From the NCBI GenBank assembly GCA_014281115.1, contig JACONQ010000003.1, positions 2,542,001 through 2,606,000 of the forward strand: a stretch of 64,000 bases of DNA, written 5' to 3'. A program made the position numbers and the translations under genes. Source of the stretch: Laburnicola sp. R22_1. Its lineage: Eukaryota; Ascomycota; Dothideomycetes; Pleosporales; Didymosphaeriaceae. Within the stretch, counting starts at the first letter, position 1, and every line of letters begins with the position of its first letter. The notes beneath the pieces were generated by a model. The model worked only from the letters and a program-made list of their open reading frames with translations, had not been told where the DNA came from and did no database searches. This document shows positions 22,821-35,188 of this stretch, piece by piece.

Positions 22821-25030
22821 ATATTCTATTAGTAGCCCGAATAGATTAGTCCGCCGGATAGTTTTTGCCAAGACCACAACACTTTACTATGAATCATAAT
22901 GTCTTAACAATATGACGCGTTATTATCTAATTAAGAAGGCAGAATTGAGCTTGCCCTTTACGCCTATTAGAATAAGCAAATTTTAAGCCTACGACGCCCT
23001 GCTGCAGCATATAATATCCCAAAGTCTATACTAAGCAATTAAATTAACAGAATTACCGCCTAAGCAGATATATAATTAGGCATAGCAAAGCTCACTGCGA
23101 CTAAAGAGCAGACGCTTATATAGTATATCCTTAACCTAGATTCGCGAGGATTTGCACTCTAGCTAGGTAAGGTGGAAGATATGGCCAACAAACTGCTAGC
23201 TGCGCGGCATAGAGACCCTATAGGATAATGCTAGGCTTAGCGCTTTGTAAAGCGCGTACCTGAGCTTAAAATGGCTTTTAATTAAGCGAAGGACTAATAG
23301 AGGATATAAGAGGAAGACCTAGAGGTTATAAACCCGTGGTTTTAGCTAGTGAAGGATATAAAAGCTAAGTATAGAGTGTAGGATAAAGATATCCATAACT
23401 TTAATAAGATAGGCTTCTAGATAGGAATTATTAGCTTAATAAAGATTGTAACTAGTTTAGAAAGACGTTCTTAACCTACACTTGTTTAGCTAGCCAACTG
23501 CGAGTGGGTTATAGTAATTTAGAGTATTTGCGCTGCTAGGTATACTATCCCACCCTTTATTATCTATAAAGGGCAAGTTCACATCTTAGTATAGTATAAG
23601 GAGACTAGTATCCCCCGCAATTAGAAGCTCTTAGTCTCTAAGACCGGCTAGACTAATAGCGAGCTTAGAGTTAAGTAGTTAAAGTACTTTAACGCGTATA
23701 TAAGGCCGCGCATAGTAGGGTTATAGAGGTTACTTATTCTAGACAGCTATAAGAGCCACCACTCCTAGGACTTTAAGGATTATTGCCTAGAACAGAAGAT
23801 CCCAACACTCTATATGCCAGCGCACTTATCTTATATTCTCTAGCTACTTAATATGGTCTGTTTCGCGCTACTAAAGCTAAAGTACTCTTAGCGCGTGCGG
23901 GACTTAGCGCGCCAACGCGTCTTTTATATTAATAAAGAGGGCTTTCTACTAGCCTTTTGCGATGCGTTTTTTAATGTGTTTACACTAGAAAACTATAAGA
24001 AAGCCTTTAAGGCCTTTAGGCTTATTCCTTTAGATGTGTTAGTAGTAATAGATTGCCTTAATGTGCGTATTTACACTCCACCTTAGGGTACCCCACTAGA
24101 TACACTATGGCAAGCCAGGACCCTAAGTAATACCCTTAAGTTTGGATTCTAGTTAAAGCTCGTACGCGACTCTTTTATTCGGTCTCTACCTCATACTAAA
24201 TTGAGCTACTCACAGCTTATAAAAGGTGCTAAACTTATACTCTACTATAGTGTACTTTAAGAGACCTATATTAAGAAACTTAAGAAGCAAATTAAGGTTC
24301 TAACAAAGCAAAAAAAGCGTAAAAGAAAGCGTATTTAGAAAGATAGGACGCTAGACTTTGCTTAGAGAGCAGATTTAGGAGTAGAAAGCCGTTCTATTAG
24401 GGTGAAGTTGTCGAAAAGGGCGCGAGGTAGTGGTGAGGGAGAGGCAGGTCCCTTAACACAACGCCACTATAGGAGGTGCAGAGAGTCTAGACATAACTTA
24501 AGGATCTGTTAGATAGATAAAGAGATAGAAAAGAAGTTAGATATTACCCTTAGCGGCTTATTTTTAGATAGTGTTAATAGTAAAATAGAGTAATTTTATT
24601 ATAGGTTACTATAAGGCCAAAAATAATAGGTTAACTTTATCTTGTAATAGTATGCACTTAGTGACTAAAAATTAGATAAAGTACTACTTAAGATATAGTA
24701 TGCTTTACTGCGAATTATAATAAGTATACTATATATTACCTACGTATAGTATGATAGATAATATATTATATATTATAGGGAGTCTTATTGTAAGTTTATA
24801 TTGCCAAGAAAGACTTCTTAGCTTTGCGCGGCTATAGTAGTCGCGCAAAGAGACTGTACAATATAAAAAGTAGATTAAATAGTAACTTAGTATATTATAA
24901 GTTATAGTAGATTATTATGAGTTACTATAAAGTAACGTTAGTAGTGTTCTATAATAAGTTATAAGGGACCTCGAAGTTACTAAGAAAAACTATTCGGCAA
25001 ACTAATCTATTTAGGCTACTAATAGAATAT
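22821..25030 (+). mobile_element. Element I: Fot1/pogo-type DNA transposon, degraded
   Basis: The element is bounded by inverted repeats of about 45 bp: left TTCTATTAGTAGCCCGAATA at 22824-22843, with the reverse complement at about 25006-25026. The plus strand between them encodes a degraded Fot1-like (Tc1/mariner superfamily) transposase. It shows a CENP-B-type HTH region around 22930-23240 (LDSRGF, DMANKLLAARHRDP, RFVKRVPELK), a DDE core (ENIKAKY near 23345, LLILDSYKSHHS near 23740, YCLEQKIPTLYMP) and a C-terminal zinc-knuckle-like CRESRHNLRIC near 24478. Numerous TAG/TAA stops replace Trp and Gln codons; the longest open piece is 23895-24086. A second copy starts at about 63690. Confidence 0.85.
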
Positions 25031-25164
25031 ATTATTTTAGCTTATATATAGGTACTAGATTATATATAAATATTATTATTCTATTAAACTATTTAATATA
25101 GGTGCACTAAAATTAATATTAAAAAGTCTATAGTATTAGAATTACTCTAACTATATTATAGAGT

Positions 25165-27049
25165 ATAATGTACTTTGCACTTAAGTCGATTATTCCATTA
25201 AGTTAATTACTTTACTAAGATCCCACTAAGTTCTGTACTATTCACAATAGTATAGAGTTAACACGAACTATTTTTAATCGTCTAAATAGACTAATTTATT
25301 TAGAATCTACTTCTATAGGCTGCCTACAAGTTATTTTATTATGCTCGGGCTTACCATAGCGTCCACAGCGCTGTTGAGTAGATTTGCCTTTATTAGCGCG
25401 CACCCTCTTCTTTGCCTTTTACCCATTACTACGCGCTCTAAACTTCTTTAGAGTGACTAGCCACTAGCCCTCTTTAGCTATAAGGACTTCTTTACGCTGT
25501 ACTCACTTTCTTTTATACAATTTACGTCGCGTGGCAGCCTTATTAGCAGCTTAAAGTTTAGTGTTGCGTTTAGTTATTAACACTAAAGAATGCCCTATTA
25601 GCTCGGCGCCTTTAACAAGCTTTTCCGCCGCCTTAACTATATAAGTTAGGAAACTATCTATATGCCTTTAAATCCTCTACTTAACTAGCGTTAATTGCGA
25701 CCTAAGTTCTATACTATTTCGCGGAGTTTGCAACTCCTATATACTATTGCGAATAGTACAAAGTAGAGGCGTACGCAGGCAGATATTAAGCTGTAATATT
25801 ACAACTTCTAGGTTATAGGGCACTAGGCCAGCACCTTAAAAGCCTCCTTTAATATTACTTTTAGTAATTAAAGCCTTAAAAGTAGCAATAAAGCAAGATA
25901 GGAACTAGATTTTAGTAATGTGCGTAATATAGTTACGCATTAGATTCTTAGCTTAGCGCCTATACGCCTTCTTTAACAGCGCAAAATAACCTATATTAAG
26001 TAGCTATAAGAGGTGCGACAAATGTAAAGGTATATAGAGAGTAATAATATTACTCTTTTTATAGTAATTCTAGAATTTAAGTAAGCTATAATTTTCGTGG
26101 CTATTAATAATAAGCAAATATACTCTACTAGTAGTACGCCTCTTTATATGCTTATTAAAGTGCTTTAGCTATTGCAGACCAAGCTTATTTATTATCTAGC
26201 CATTCTTAGAGACTACAATAATCTAATTATAAGATAGATCCTTCTCCTTATACTAGACGAAGAGGTAGTGCTTACCCCCAAAGATAATAAAGGGTAGAAT
26301 CTACCACCCTATTGCGTTAATATCTTAGATAACTATTGTCCACTCCCTATTGCTCTGCTGCACCTACTTTGGCCGTCCTTAATGCTTAGAGCCTATAACT
26401 ACCACTTTAGTTAATATTATGCCTATTATAAAGCCAGACTCGTTAAAATTATAGGTGTTCTTATTTAGGATACTATACTTAGCCTTTATATTCTTTACAA
26501 GCCAGAACTAGCCTTATATTATCTTAGAATCCTTCTAAAGAGCTTTCTTATAGTTATACTTTCGATTAAACTTAACTTAAAGCTTTGGCTAGCGCTTAAC
26601 AAAGTTATAAGGCTACCTCTAGCTAACTAGCTTATAGTAGCGTATAGCTAGTAAAGAATTAGCCATATCTTTTATAGCATTAAGCTAGGACAAAAATTCT
26701 CACGCGTCTAGATTAAGTATATACTGCATAATTACCTACTCCTCTCTTATAGTAAGTCTTATTTTGTTGGGTGCGCAGTTGCGTCTAAATATCTTTCTAG
26801 CGCGTTAGTTACTAAGTGTACTTTAAGAGACGTTATAGAGGGCTATAGCGCATCGCTAAGAAAGTATTATATTTTATTTAATAGCCTAGATTGCAAGCTA
26901 TATACGCGCTTCTTTTAACGCTAATAGTTTATTATGTGGTTAAGGCATCGCGTTGTACTATTGCTAATAGTATGTTTTGGTAGAGTCTTAGCAAAGTAAT
27001 TAACTTAATAGAATAATTAACTCGGGTGTAAAGTATATTATATATATAT
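25165..27049 (-). mobile_element. Element A: Fot1-like DNA transposon, heavily degraded
   Basis: TIRs of about 55 bp (left GTACTTTGCACTTAAGTCG at 25170-25188; right end CGGGTGTAAAGTATATTA, ending near 27048) enclose about 1.88 kb. The transposase lies on the minus strand and is shredded by stops. Its parts can be matched one by one with element B (transposase core and the 3' block with the zinc-knuckle coding region). It is oriented opposite to B, with 27049-27217 between them. No functional product is expected. Confidence 0.85.
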
Positions 27050-27216
27050 ATAAAACTATATTTATATATATAGTATAGCTTATATATATAGTATAGCTTA
27101 TATATATAGTATGGCTTATATATATAGTATAGCTTATATAATTAAGTAAATAAATTTTACTTTTTTAATTAGGCTAAAGCGTCTATTACTTTATAGATTA
27201 TAGATTATAGATTAAT
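27050..27216. repeat. A+T-rich spacer with 18-bp tandem repeat
   Basis: Between elements A and B, four 18-bp units of TATATATATAGTATAGCT occupy 27063-27134, with one substitution in the third unit. The rest is simple A+T sequence. Confidence 0.8.
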
Positions 27217-28677
27217 AACATACTTTACACTCGAGTCGATTATTCTATCGAGTTAATTACTTTGCTAAGACCCCACTAAAACGTACTATTAGTAATAGTA
27301 CAATGCGATGCCTTAATTACATAATAAACTACTGGCGTTAAAAGAAGCGCATATATAACTTGTAATTTAGACTATTAAATAAGACGCAACACTCTCTTAG
27401 CAATATACTGCAGCCCTCTATAATGTCTCTTAAAGTACACTTAGCAACTAACGCGCTAGAAAGACGTTTAGACGCGACTGCGCACCTAACAAAATAAGAC
27501 TTACTATAAGAGAGGAGTAGGTAATTGTGCAGTATATACTCGACCTAGACGCGCGAGGATTTCTGCCCCAGCTTAATGCTATAAAAGATATGGCCAATTC
27601 TTTACTGGCTGCACGCCACTACAAGCCAGTTAGCTAGAGGTGGCCTTATAACTTTGTTAAGCGCCAGCCAAAGCTTTAAGTTAAGTTTAATCGAAAGTAC
27701 GACTATAAGAAAGTTCTCTAGAAGGATCCTAAGGTAATGCAAGGCTAGTTCTGGCTTGTAGAGAATATAAAGGCCAAGTATAGTATTCTAAATAAGGACA
27801 CCTATAATTTTAACAAGTCTGGCTTTATAATAGGCATAATATCGACTAGAGTGGTAGTTATAGACTCTAAGCGTTAAGGATAGTCAAAGCAGGTGCAGTA
27901 GGGCAATAGGGAGTAGACAATAGTTATCTAAGATATTAACGCAATAGGGTGGTGGATCCCACTCTTTATTATCTTTAGGGGCAAGCACCACCTCTTTGCC
28001 TAGTATAAGGAGAAGGATCTACCTTATAATTAGGTTATTATAGTCTCTAAGAACGGCTGGACAACAAATAAGCTTAGTCTATAATGGCTAAAGTACTTTA
28101 ATAAGCATATAAAGAGGCGTACTACTAGTAAAGCACGTTTGCTTATTATTAATGGCCACAAAAGTTATAACTCGCTCGAATTTCAGGATTACTATAAAAA
28201 GAGTAATATTATTACTCTCTATATGCCTCTATATTCGTCGCACCTCTTATAGCCACTTAACGTGGGTTATTTTGCGCTATTAAAGAAGGCGTATAGGCGC
28301 TAAGCTAAGAATCTAATGCGCAACCACATCACGCACATCACTAAAATCGAGTTTCTACCTTGCTTTATTGCTACTTTTAAGGCTTTAATTACTAAAAGTA
28401 ATATTAAAGGAGGCTTTTAAGGTGCTGGCCTAGTGCCCTATAACCTAGAAGTTATAATATCGCAGCTTAACGTCTGCCTGCGTACGCCTCCACTTTGTAC
28501 TATTCGCAATAGTATATAGGAGTCGCAAACTTCGCGAAATAGTATAGAACTTGGATCGTAATCGACGCTAGTTAAGCAGAGGATTTAAAGGCATGTAGAT
28601 AGTTTCCTAACTTATATGGTTAAGGCGGTGGAAAAGCTTATTAAAGGCGCTAAGCTAATACTATAGCTTGGTAGTTA

Positions 28678-30768
28678 GTGCACAGCGTTAGTTAATGCAC
28701 ACCCCACTAATGCGATAGCCTAACTTTAATATGCCGCATATCTACTAATATAGATCTAATTAAGGCCGCAATTGCAGCAATTAAATCGCAAGAACTAGGA
28801 CAATATTTTTATATAATTAAATTACGAAGGACTATGGTGTTGTGCGGACTATGTTAATGCGAAGGCATTAACGCCTTACATAGGCGCGTGCAACTACTAA
28901 CTCTGCGCGTCGAAATCTTAGCGAAAAATAAGAACAGGAGCTTCTATGCTATATTAAACGCCTTACTAAATGTGGCCTTTCTTCTACACAGCTTATAATA
29001 TAAAGCTTTGCCTCTACTATAGCCAAAAAGAAGGTTAGCTTATTATGGGTTAATCGCTTTGTTAGGCGCAATGCTAAATTCTTAATATTATAATAGACAG
29101 TCGGCATTAATAGTAATTGCCATAAAGCTAATTTCTTGGCTAAATATAAGCTCTACTTTAATCTCCTACAGCAAAAGATTAAGCAATATTAGATCGAGGC
29201 TCGAGATATCTATAATATGGACGAGAAAGGCTTCCTACTTAATATTACCTCCCGCTTAAAGAGGATCTTTAATAGGCCTCTGTACGAGAGCAAGACTATA
29301 AGGCAAGCTATCTAGAATGGCAGCCGCGAGTGGATATCGCTCATAGCCTGTATATATGCTAACGGATCTGCCCTAGATCTAGCTCTAATCTATTAGATTA
29401 CCTCCACGGATATATAATTAAGTTGGATAGAGGACCTTAATCCTTAATACCATTAGGCCTTTATTATGGCATTAGAATCTGGCTGGACGAATAATTAGAT
29501 AGGCCTAGCATGGCTTTAATAGGTGTTTAATCGTCTTATAAAGTTAAAAGCTAGACGATTATATTAACTATTAATCCTTAATGGCTATGGATTTTATACT
29601 ACTATGGATTTTATTAACTATTGTAATTGTAATAGGATTCTGTTGGCCATCTATCTATCCCATTTAACCTATACGTTGTAGCCTCTAGATGTCTGCGTGT
29701 TTAAGCCTCTATTAACTACGTATTTAAATAAGCTGTTAGCCTTCCTACAGAACAGCTAGAGGCTAGCCTTTATTGCTAAGAGAGACTTCTTTAGCCTATT
29801 CTAGAAGGCCTGGGTTAACACTATAAGGCAGCTATTAATACTCTAGGCCTTTAAAGCTATAGGCATCTCCCCGCTAGATTCGACAACTATCCTTAAGCAA
29901 TTTAATTAGGCTGTGCCTCCTAATTAATAATTATAAGAGAGCTTAACCTTAGTACTTAGTACTTTAGATTAGAGAAAGATTAATAGGCTTCTAAAGGCTG
30001 TTGTTAATGTAAGGGGTAGTAATAAGGCCAAGAAGCTCAGTCGAACTGTACACTTAATCTCTATACAAAAGCAACTCCTAGAGTATAAAAATAAAGGCCT
30101 ATAGGAGGCTCTAGCAAGGCAGAAGAAACGCTCAAAGCGAGGCAGGCCTCTACCTCTTAATCGGCCAGATAAGTATTATGGTGGAGCTATTTTCTGGTCA
30201 CCTTATAGCGTACAGCGGGCACGTGATTGTTAACACGAAAAAAATGCTAAAGCGCAGCAACTACAGCTTTAAAAAAGTAAGCAAGCAAAGGCCTATTAAG
30301 CTAGCCAGCAGCTTAAAGCAAGACTACTCTAGAAGAAGCGTGTTGCTTAAGCAGCTGCTAGAGATGCGCGCGCAAAGCAGAGGGCCGATAAGACTGCTAA
30401 GCGACGCCTTAATTAACAGGCTCGTAGGGCCAATTAATAACTTTAAAATCGCATTAAATTAGCCAAAAAGGGTAACAAAAAGGCTTTAGAGTCTACTATT
30501 CTACCTATTAAGAAAAAAAAGCCTACGTTGGCACCTATACGCGTTAATAAAGCTATATCTGCTCTACTAACGCCCTAATCGCGCAGTGGCTGAATTATTA
30601 GAACACTAAGTAGATATCTATAATCTGAGTAGCTAGCAATTATCTATAGGCCTAGAAGACCTTAACTCTAGAAAATCTTGTAATAATATTAATTATGGGT
30701 GGCTTAGTAGCCTTATATTACTGGCCGAGCAATTGTGTTAGGGGTGTGTATTAACTAATGCTGTGCAC
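28678..30768 (+). mobile_element. Element C: pogo-like DNA transposon inside D, degraded
   Basis: TIRs of about 28 bp (left GTGCACAGCGTTAGTTAATG; right end CATTAGTTAATACACACC read inward) are flanked by TA at 28676-28677 and 30769-30770. Length is 2,091 bp. The plus strand encodes a degraded pogo-type transposase with MDEKGFLLNI near 29220, SREWISLIACIYANGSALD near 29325, LLILNGYG near 29570 and a basic C-terminal region. Many TAG/TAA stops interrupt it. Confidence 0.88.
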
Positions 30769-30770
30769 TA

Positions 30771-32881
30771 CCGTGCATAAACGCGCAACGCCCGGGGACG
30801 CGTAATGCCTACTAAATAATATACTTACCACTTTAAAGATAAAGTTATTAAGCCATTTATAATAGTTATTATTATAAGATTTTGTAGAGTAGGAGTAATT
30901 AGATGCTTGCGATTAATTTATACTATCTAAATCTACTAGAAAGTGTAATATTGCGGCCGCAGTAGATAATAAAAGCTAGGGCAGCTAGTGCAGCCTATAA
31001 TGCCTTCTTAGTAGCTGCACTAGCACTATATTGTTTCTAACGCTTATTAGCTTAAGTAGAGGCTTTTAAGGTCTTACACTTGCCCTTTTAGGATAGTTAT
31101 ATAGCTTTTTTAGCGTTACAAGCTACCTTTTAGCGCTTGCGTTTAGCTGCCTTATTAGTCTTCTCCTCCTTCCTTACTACCTTAGCTGCCTCTCTTGCCA
31201 CACGCCTCTTCTCTGCCTCCTACTCTTAGAGTAGCTTAGCAGCAGCTTAAAGCTCCTTTCTATTAGCCTTTGCAAGCTGCCTATTATACTCTTTCCTTTG
31301 CTTTACTATCTCTTATACACGTGCCTCTCTAATCTTGCGCGGAGACTAGAAGACAGCACTACTATAGTACTCCTGGCGCTGCTGTAAGTTAAGAGGTTTG
31401 CTGCGCTTCTTATACTTCTTCTTAGCAATAAGAGCCTTCCTTAAGCCATTGTTCTTATAGTATAGCAGCTTGTTTTATACTTAGAGTCTATAGAGCGTTT
31501 AGGAGAGCAACTTTAACTCTTCTATAGTAGTATCCTTTACTATAGAGCGTACGAGACGCTCTATCTAGCGCTAGTTATTATTAGTAAGTGCTAAGGACCG
31601 TCCTTTACTATTATTTTGCTATTCTACGGCATTATCCACAAAGCGTTTAAGTATAACCTCTAGGTCTATAGGCTATATACTAGCAGCTTTAAAGGACTTA
31701 AGGATAGTCTCTATCTTAAAGGAGGTCTTCTACACTCCCCAGAACAGTGGGAAGAAGTCTTCCTTCTTAACTAGTACTAGCTCTTAGCTCCTCTAAAGGT
31801 GGGTGAAAAGCTTCTTAGAGTAGGCGGTAGAGAGAGATTTAAACATAATAACGTTAAGAGGTTAAAGCGTATAGATAGAGTAAGGGGGAAGTATAGCTAG
31901 AAGTATACAATAGAAGTTATAGTAGTTAATAAACTCCTTTGTAAGGTAACTTCCATAGCCATTAAGTAAAAGAAGACGCTAGTCTCTTCTATAACGCGCT
32001 TTTTGCTTTGTGCAGCAATTAAAGACCTACTCTAGCTACGCTAAACTAACGTTATTATTTGTCTATCTAGATAGAGATAAAGCCACAAAGACGTTGTGTT
32101 GCCTAGCTTTAATAGCGTTTACCTAAGCTGCCTATAGTAAGCTGTTCGCTAACTAATAGATAAGACTTAGTAGTAGAGCCTCCCTATTAGCATAGATAGC
32201 TACTAAGAGGGTAATCTATTCTTAAGAACTATCTTAGAGTAACACTTACACCTCTTTACGCTTTTATATCTAATAGCTAAATACTTATTTTAAGCGTTCT
32301 ATTATACTTATTATAAAGCCCTTCTTATCTATATTATAGGTGTGGCGCGGCTGTATATCGTACTACTTTATCTTCTAATATAGCAAGTTAAAGTATAGCT
32401 TATACTTAATATTTAAATTAGTGTTATAGCGAAGGGAGTTAATTCCAGATGTCTATTTTAAGATAAGATAGTGGCCGTATTAGTTAAGAAAGCGCGTTAT
32501 CCACCTCTCGCTTACGCGCTTGTTGGCTATCTAGGATGCGAAATTTTGTATTATCTCTCTTATAGGAGGCAGCCCTTTTTTTATAAGGTCTTTAATATAG
32601 TGTACAAGCTCTAACTCTTATTATTAGCTAAGGTTTTGTTAATCGCGTTCTTTAGCTGCCTGTGGGCGCTAACAGCCTTAGTGTCTTCGGCTTAGTGTAC
32701 TTTAGTTTATATAGAACTAGTTAGCAATTATCTAGTATAAGAACTGTTCTTCTAGTTTAAGCGCTTTAATTGCTTCAATCGCATTATTAATTAGAGCCAT
32801 AGTGGTGGAGTTATGAGGTGTTGAAGTTTGGGTTTCGTCTAGGGTTTTGGTGTTCGGCGGGCGTTGCGCGTCCGTGCACGG
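30771..32881 (-). mobile_element. Element E: pogo-like DNA transposon inside D, degraded
   Basis: Left TIR CCGTGCATAAACGCGCAACG and right TIR (inward) CCGTGCACGGACGCGCAACG enclose 2,111 bp, flanked by TA at 30769-30770 and 32882-32883. The minus strand carries a degraded transposase from an ATG at 32800 (MALINNAIEAIKAL), with ELELVHYIKDLIKKGLPP and YNIDKKGFII further in. Coding-region decay is heavy, but the last 80 bp at the right end are hardly mutated. Confidence 0.88.
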
Positions 32882-33035
32882 TACCGTGTGTGCGGGGTCA
32901 ATGCGCGCCGAGCCTCAATGCGCGCTCAACACCAAAACAGCTCGGCCAAACTTGAGACTGCAGAGCTCTGTACAATAGCTATTTTTACGAGACTTTTTAG
33001 CAGAGAGGTCTATAAGGCTCAATAATCAATTACAG

Positions 33036-34911
33036 CTACAAAAATCTACTTGGAGTTTTAATAACCCGGCCCCTACGCGACTAAGGCTGCTAAGGCCGCG
33101 ATGCAGCACCTGAGGCCTTAGCAGCATCTACAGCCTTAACAGTAGGCCTTTTTCTCTAAGTAGCCTTTGCAACTAACCTAGAGATATTTTCCTTACGCTT
33201 TCTGCCAAGTTTTAGACGATTCTAAAGTTGTTGCTGAGCCCTACGAGCCTGCTGCTTTTGCACTTGCTTAGCGGCCTGATCAGCCTTCTCCTTCGCTCAA
33301 GCTGCTTGAGCCTTAGCCCTCGCAACACGCCTCTCTTGTAGTAGCCTTGATTTTAACTGCTTACTAGCCTTGCGGGCCTCAGTTGCCTCGCTTTTCTGGA
33401 GCCGTAGCTGCTCCTCATCAGCCTCCTTTTGCTGCAGACGGTCACGTGCTTTCTGTACACTGCTTGGTGACCAGAAAACAGCTCCCCTATAGTACTCATC
33501 AGCCTGATCAAGCTGTAGAGGCTTGCCACGCTTCCTTCGCCTCTTCTTATTGCCTAGCGCTGCGCTTAGGCCCTCGTTTTTATGTTATAGTATCTGTTTT
33601 TGTACTGCAATTGAGTGCACTGTTCGGCTTAGCTTCTTTGCCTCCTTACTACTCCCTACACCCACTACAGCCTTTACAAGCCGGTCAACTTTCCTCCGGT
33701 CAGACGCGCTAAGTACTAAGGTTAAGCTTTCTCTTAATTCTTGCCTAGGTAGGCTGTTTTAAGCAAGTCTTCTGAGTATAGCCTCTGGATTAAGTGGCGA
33801 TATGCCTGTGGCCTCAAAGGCCTTGAGAACTAACGGCTGCTCAAACGAGGTCTGCCAGGCCTTCCAGAACAGGCTAAAGAAGTCTCTCTTAGCAACTAGT
33901 GATAGCCCCTGGCTTCTATGTAGGAAGGCTGACAGCTCAGCTAAGTAGGCAGTAGAGAGAGGCTTGAACATAACAACGTCGAGCGGCTGCAGCGTATGCG
34001 TCGAATAAGGCGGAAATATAGCAAGGAGGATCTTGTTCTAATCACAGTAGCTAATAAAATCCATAGTAAGGTGGGATCCATGGCCGTCAAGGATAAGTAG
34101 TCGGTAGGAGCGTCGAGCTTTCTCTCTAGTACAGCGATCAAACACCTGTTCGAGCCATGCGAGGCCTATATCGTCGTTCGTCCAGCCTGAGCCTGATGAG
34201 GTGATAAAGGCTGAGTGGTGCATAGGGTTGATTTCAGTTCGATTGTAGGCCTTGAGGGCCTGCCTGATAGATAAGCGCTGGATCCAGCGCTAATCCATCG
34301 GCGCATATGCAGGCTAGGATCGAGATCCACTCGCGACTGCCATCCTGGATTGCCTGCCTTACTTCCTTGCTTTCGTACATCTGCCTACTAAAGATCCTCT
34401 TTGAACGGGAGGTGATGCCAAGTAGGATGCCCTTTTCGTCCATGTTATATATATGGCGAGCTTCAATGCTATATTGGCTTATTTTCTGCTGTAGAAGGTC
34501 GAAATATAGGCGGTACTTTGCCTCTGAGTCGGCCTGGTGGCGATTGCTGTCTATACCAGCCGTCCAGCGTAAAATGAGCTGAGTGCTGTTCCGCTTGATA
34601 AATTGATCAACCCAGTACATGCTGATGCTAGTTTTGGCTATACATGCTGCGAAACTCTAGATTATTTGTCTTGTAGGTGGTAGGCCTTTCTGAGTAAGCT
34701 TTTCTATATAGCGTATAAGCTCCTGCTCTTGTTAAGGGCTGAGTTTTTGTTGGTTGATTCCCTCGGCTGTACACGCCTGCGTTTTAGCCTGGTGTCTTCG
34801 CGTTAGGGTAGAGCGTATAACGCCATACTTCTTTGCAATTTCCGTATAGTTGATAGATTCTGTAGGATCTAGTGATTGCATAGCTGCAAGCGCAGCCTCA
34901 ATAGACCCCAT
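33036..34911 (-). pseudogene. Element D transposase (pogo/CENP-B HTH, DDE) pseudogene
   Basis: The gene runs from an ATG at 34911 (MGSIEAALAAMQSLDP) to a stop at 33036-33038 preceded by RRGRVIKTPSRF. N-terminal psq-type HTH: TEIAKKYGVIRSTLTRRH; second HTH around LTQKGLPPTRQII. DDE core: HIYNMDEKGILLGITSRSKR (first Asp) and LLILDGHGSHLTMDF (second Asp), then ISYCD. The C-terminal half is basic and Ala/Lys-rich. It is broken by in-frame stops (for example TAA after KLSP near 34740, TAG near 34660) and by a frameshift between about 34220 and 34260, so it is not functional. Of the elements in the stack it and F are the least mutated. Confidence 0.85.
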
Positions 34912-35188
34912 ATTAGCTGCGGTAGGTGGTGTTGAAGTTTAGGATGTTTTCGTGTTGAGCGCGCATTGAGGCTCGGCGCGCATTGACCCCGCACACACGG
35001 TAACTGCCAAGCTACGGTAGGGCATTCTTTGGTGTTAATAACTAAACGCAACGCCAAACTTCAAGCTGCTAATAAGGTCGCCACGCGACGTAAATCGCAT
35101 AAAAGAAAGCGAGTACAGCGTGAAGGAGTCCTCACAGCTGAAGAGGGCTAGCGGCTGGCCACTCTAAAGGAGTTTGGGGCGCGCAGTA

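Larger units (their letters stand above)
28661..35017 (-). mobile_element. Element D: pogo-like DNA transposon, itself interrupted
   Basis: D inserted in B with a TA duplication (28659-28660 and 35018-35019). Its right TIR, read inward, is CCGTAGCTTGGCAGTTACCG. The left TIR begins CTATAGCTTGGTAGT at 28661-28675, is broken at the TA, and resumes at 32884 with CCGTGTGTGCGGGGTC. The two arms then match for about 70 bp, including the internal near-repeats AATGCGCGCCGAGC and AATGCGCGCTCAAC. D's own length is about 2.15 kb. Elements C and E fill 28678-32881. The 32884-35017 portion is well preserved. Confidence 0.9.

Noticed and set aside
33383..33762. Plus-strand open frames of 79-109 codons
   Set aside because: They are antisense to the element D transposase C-terminus.
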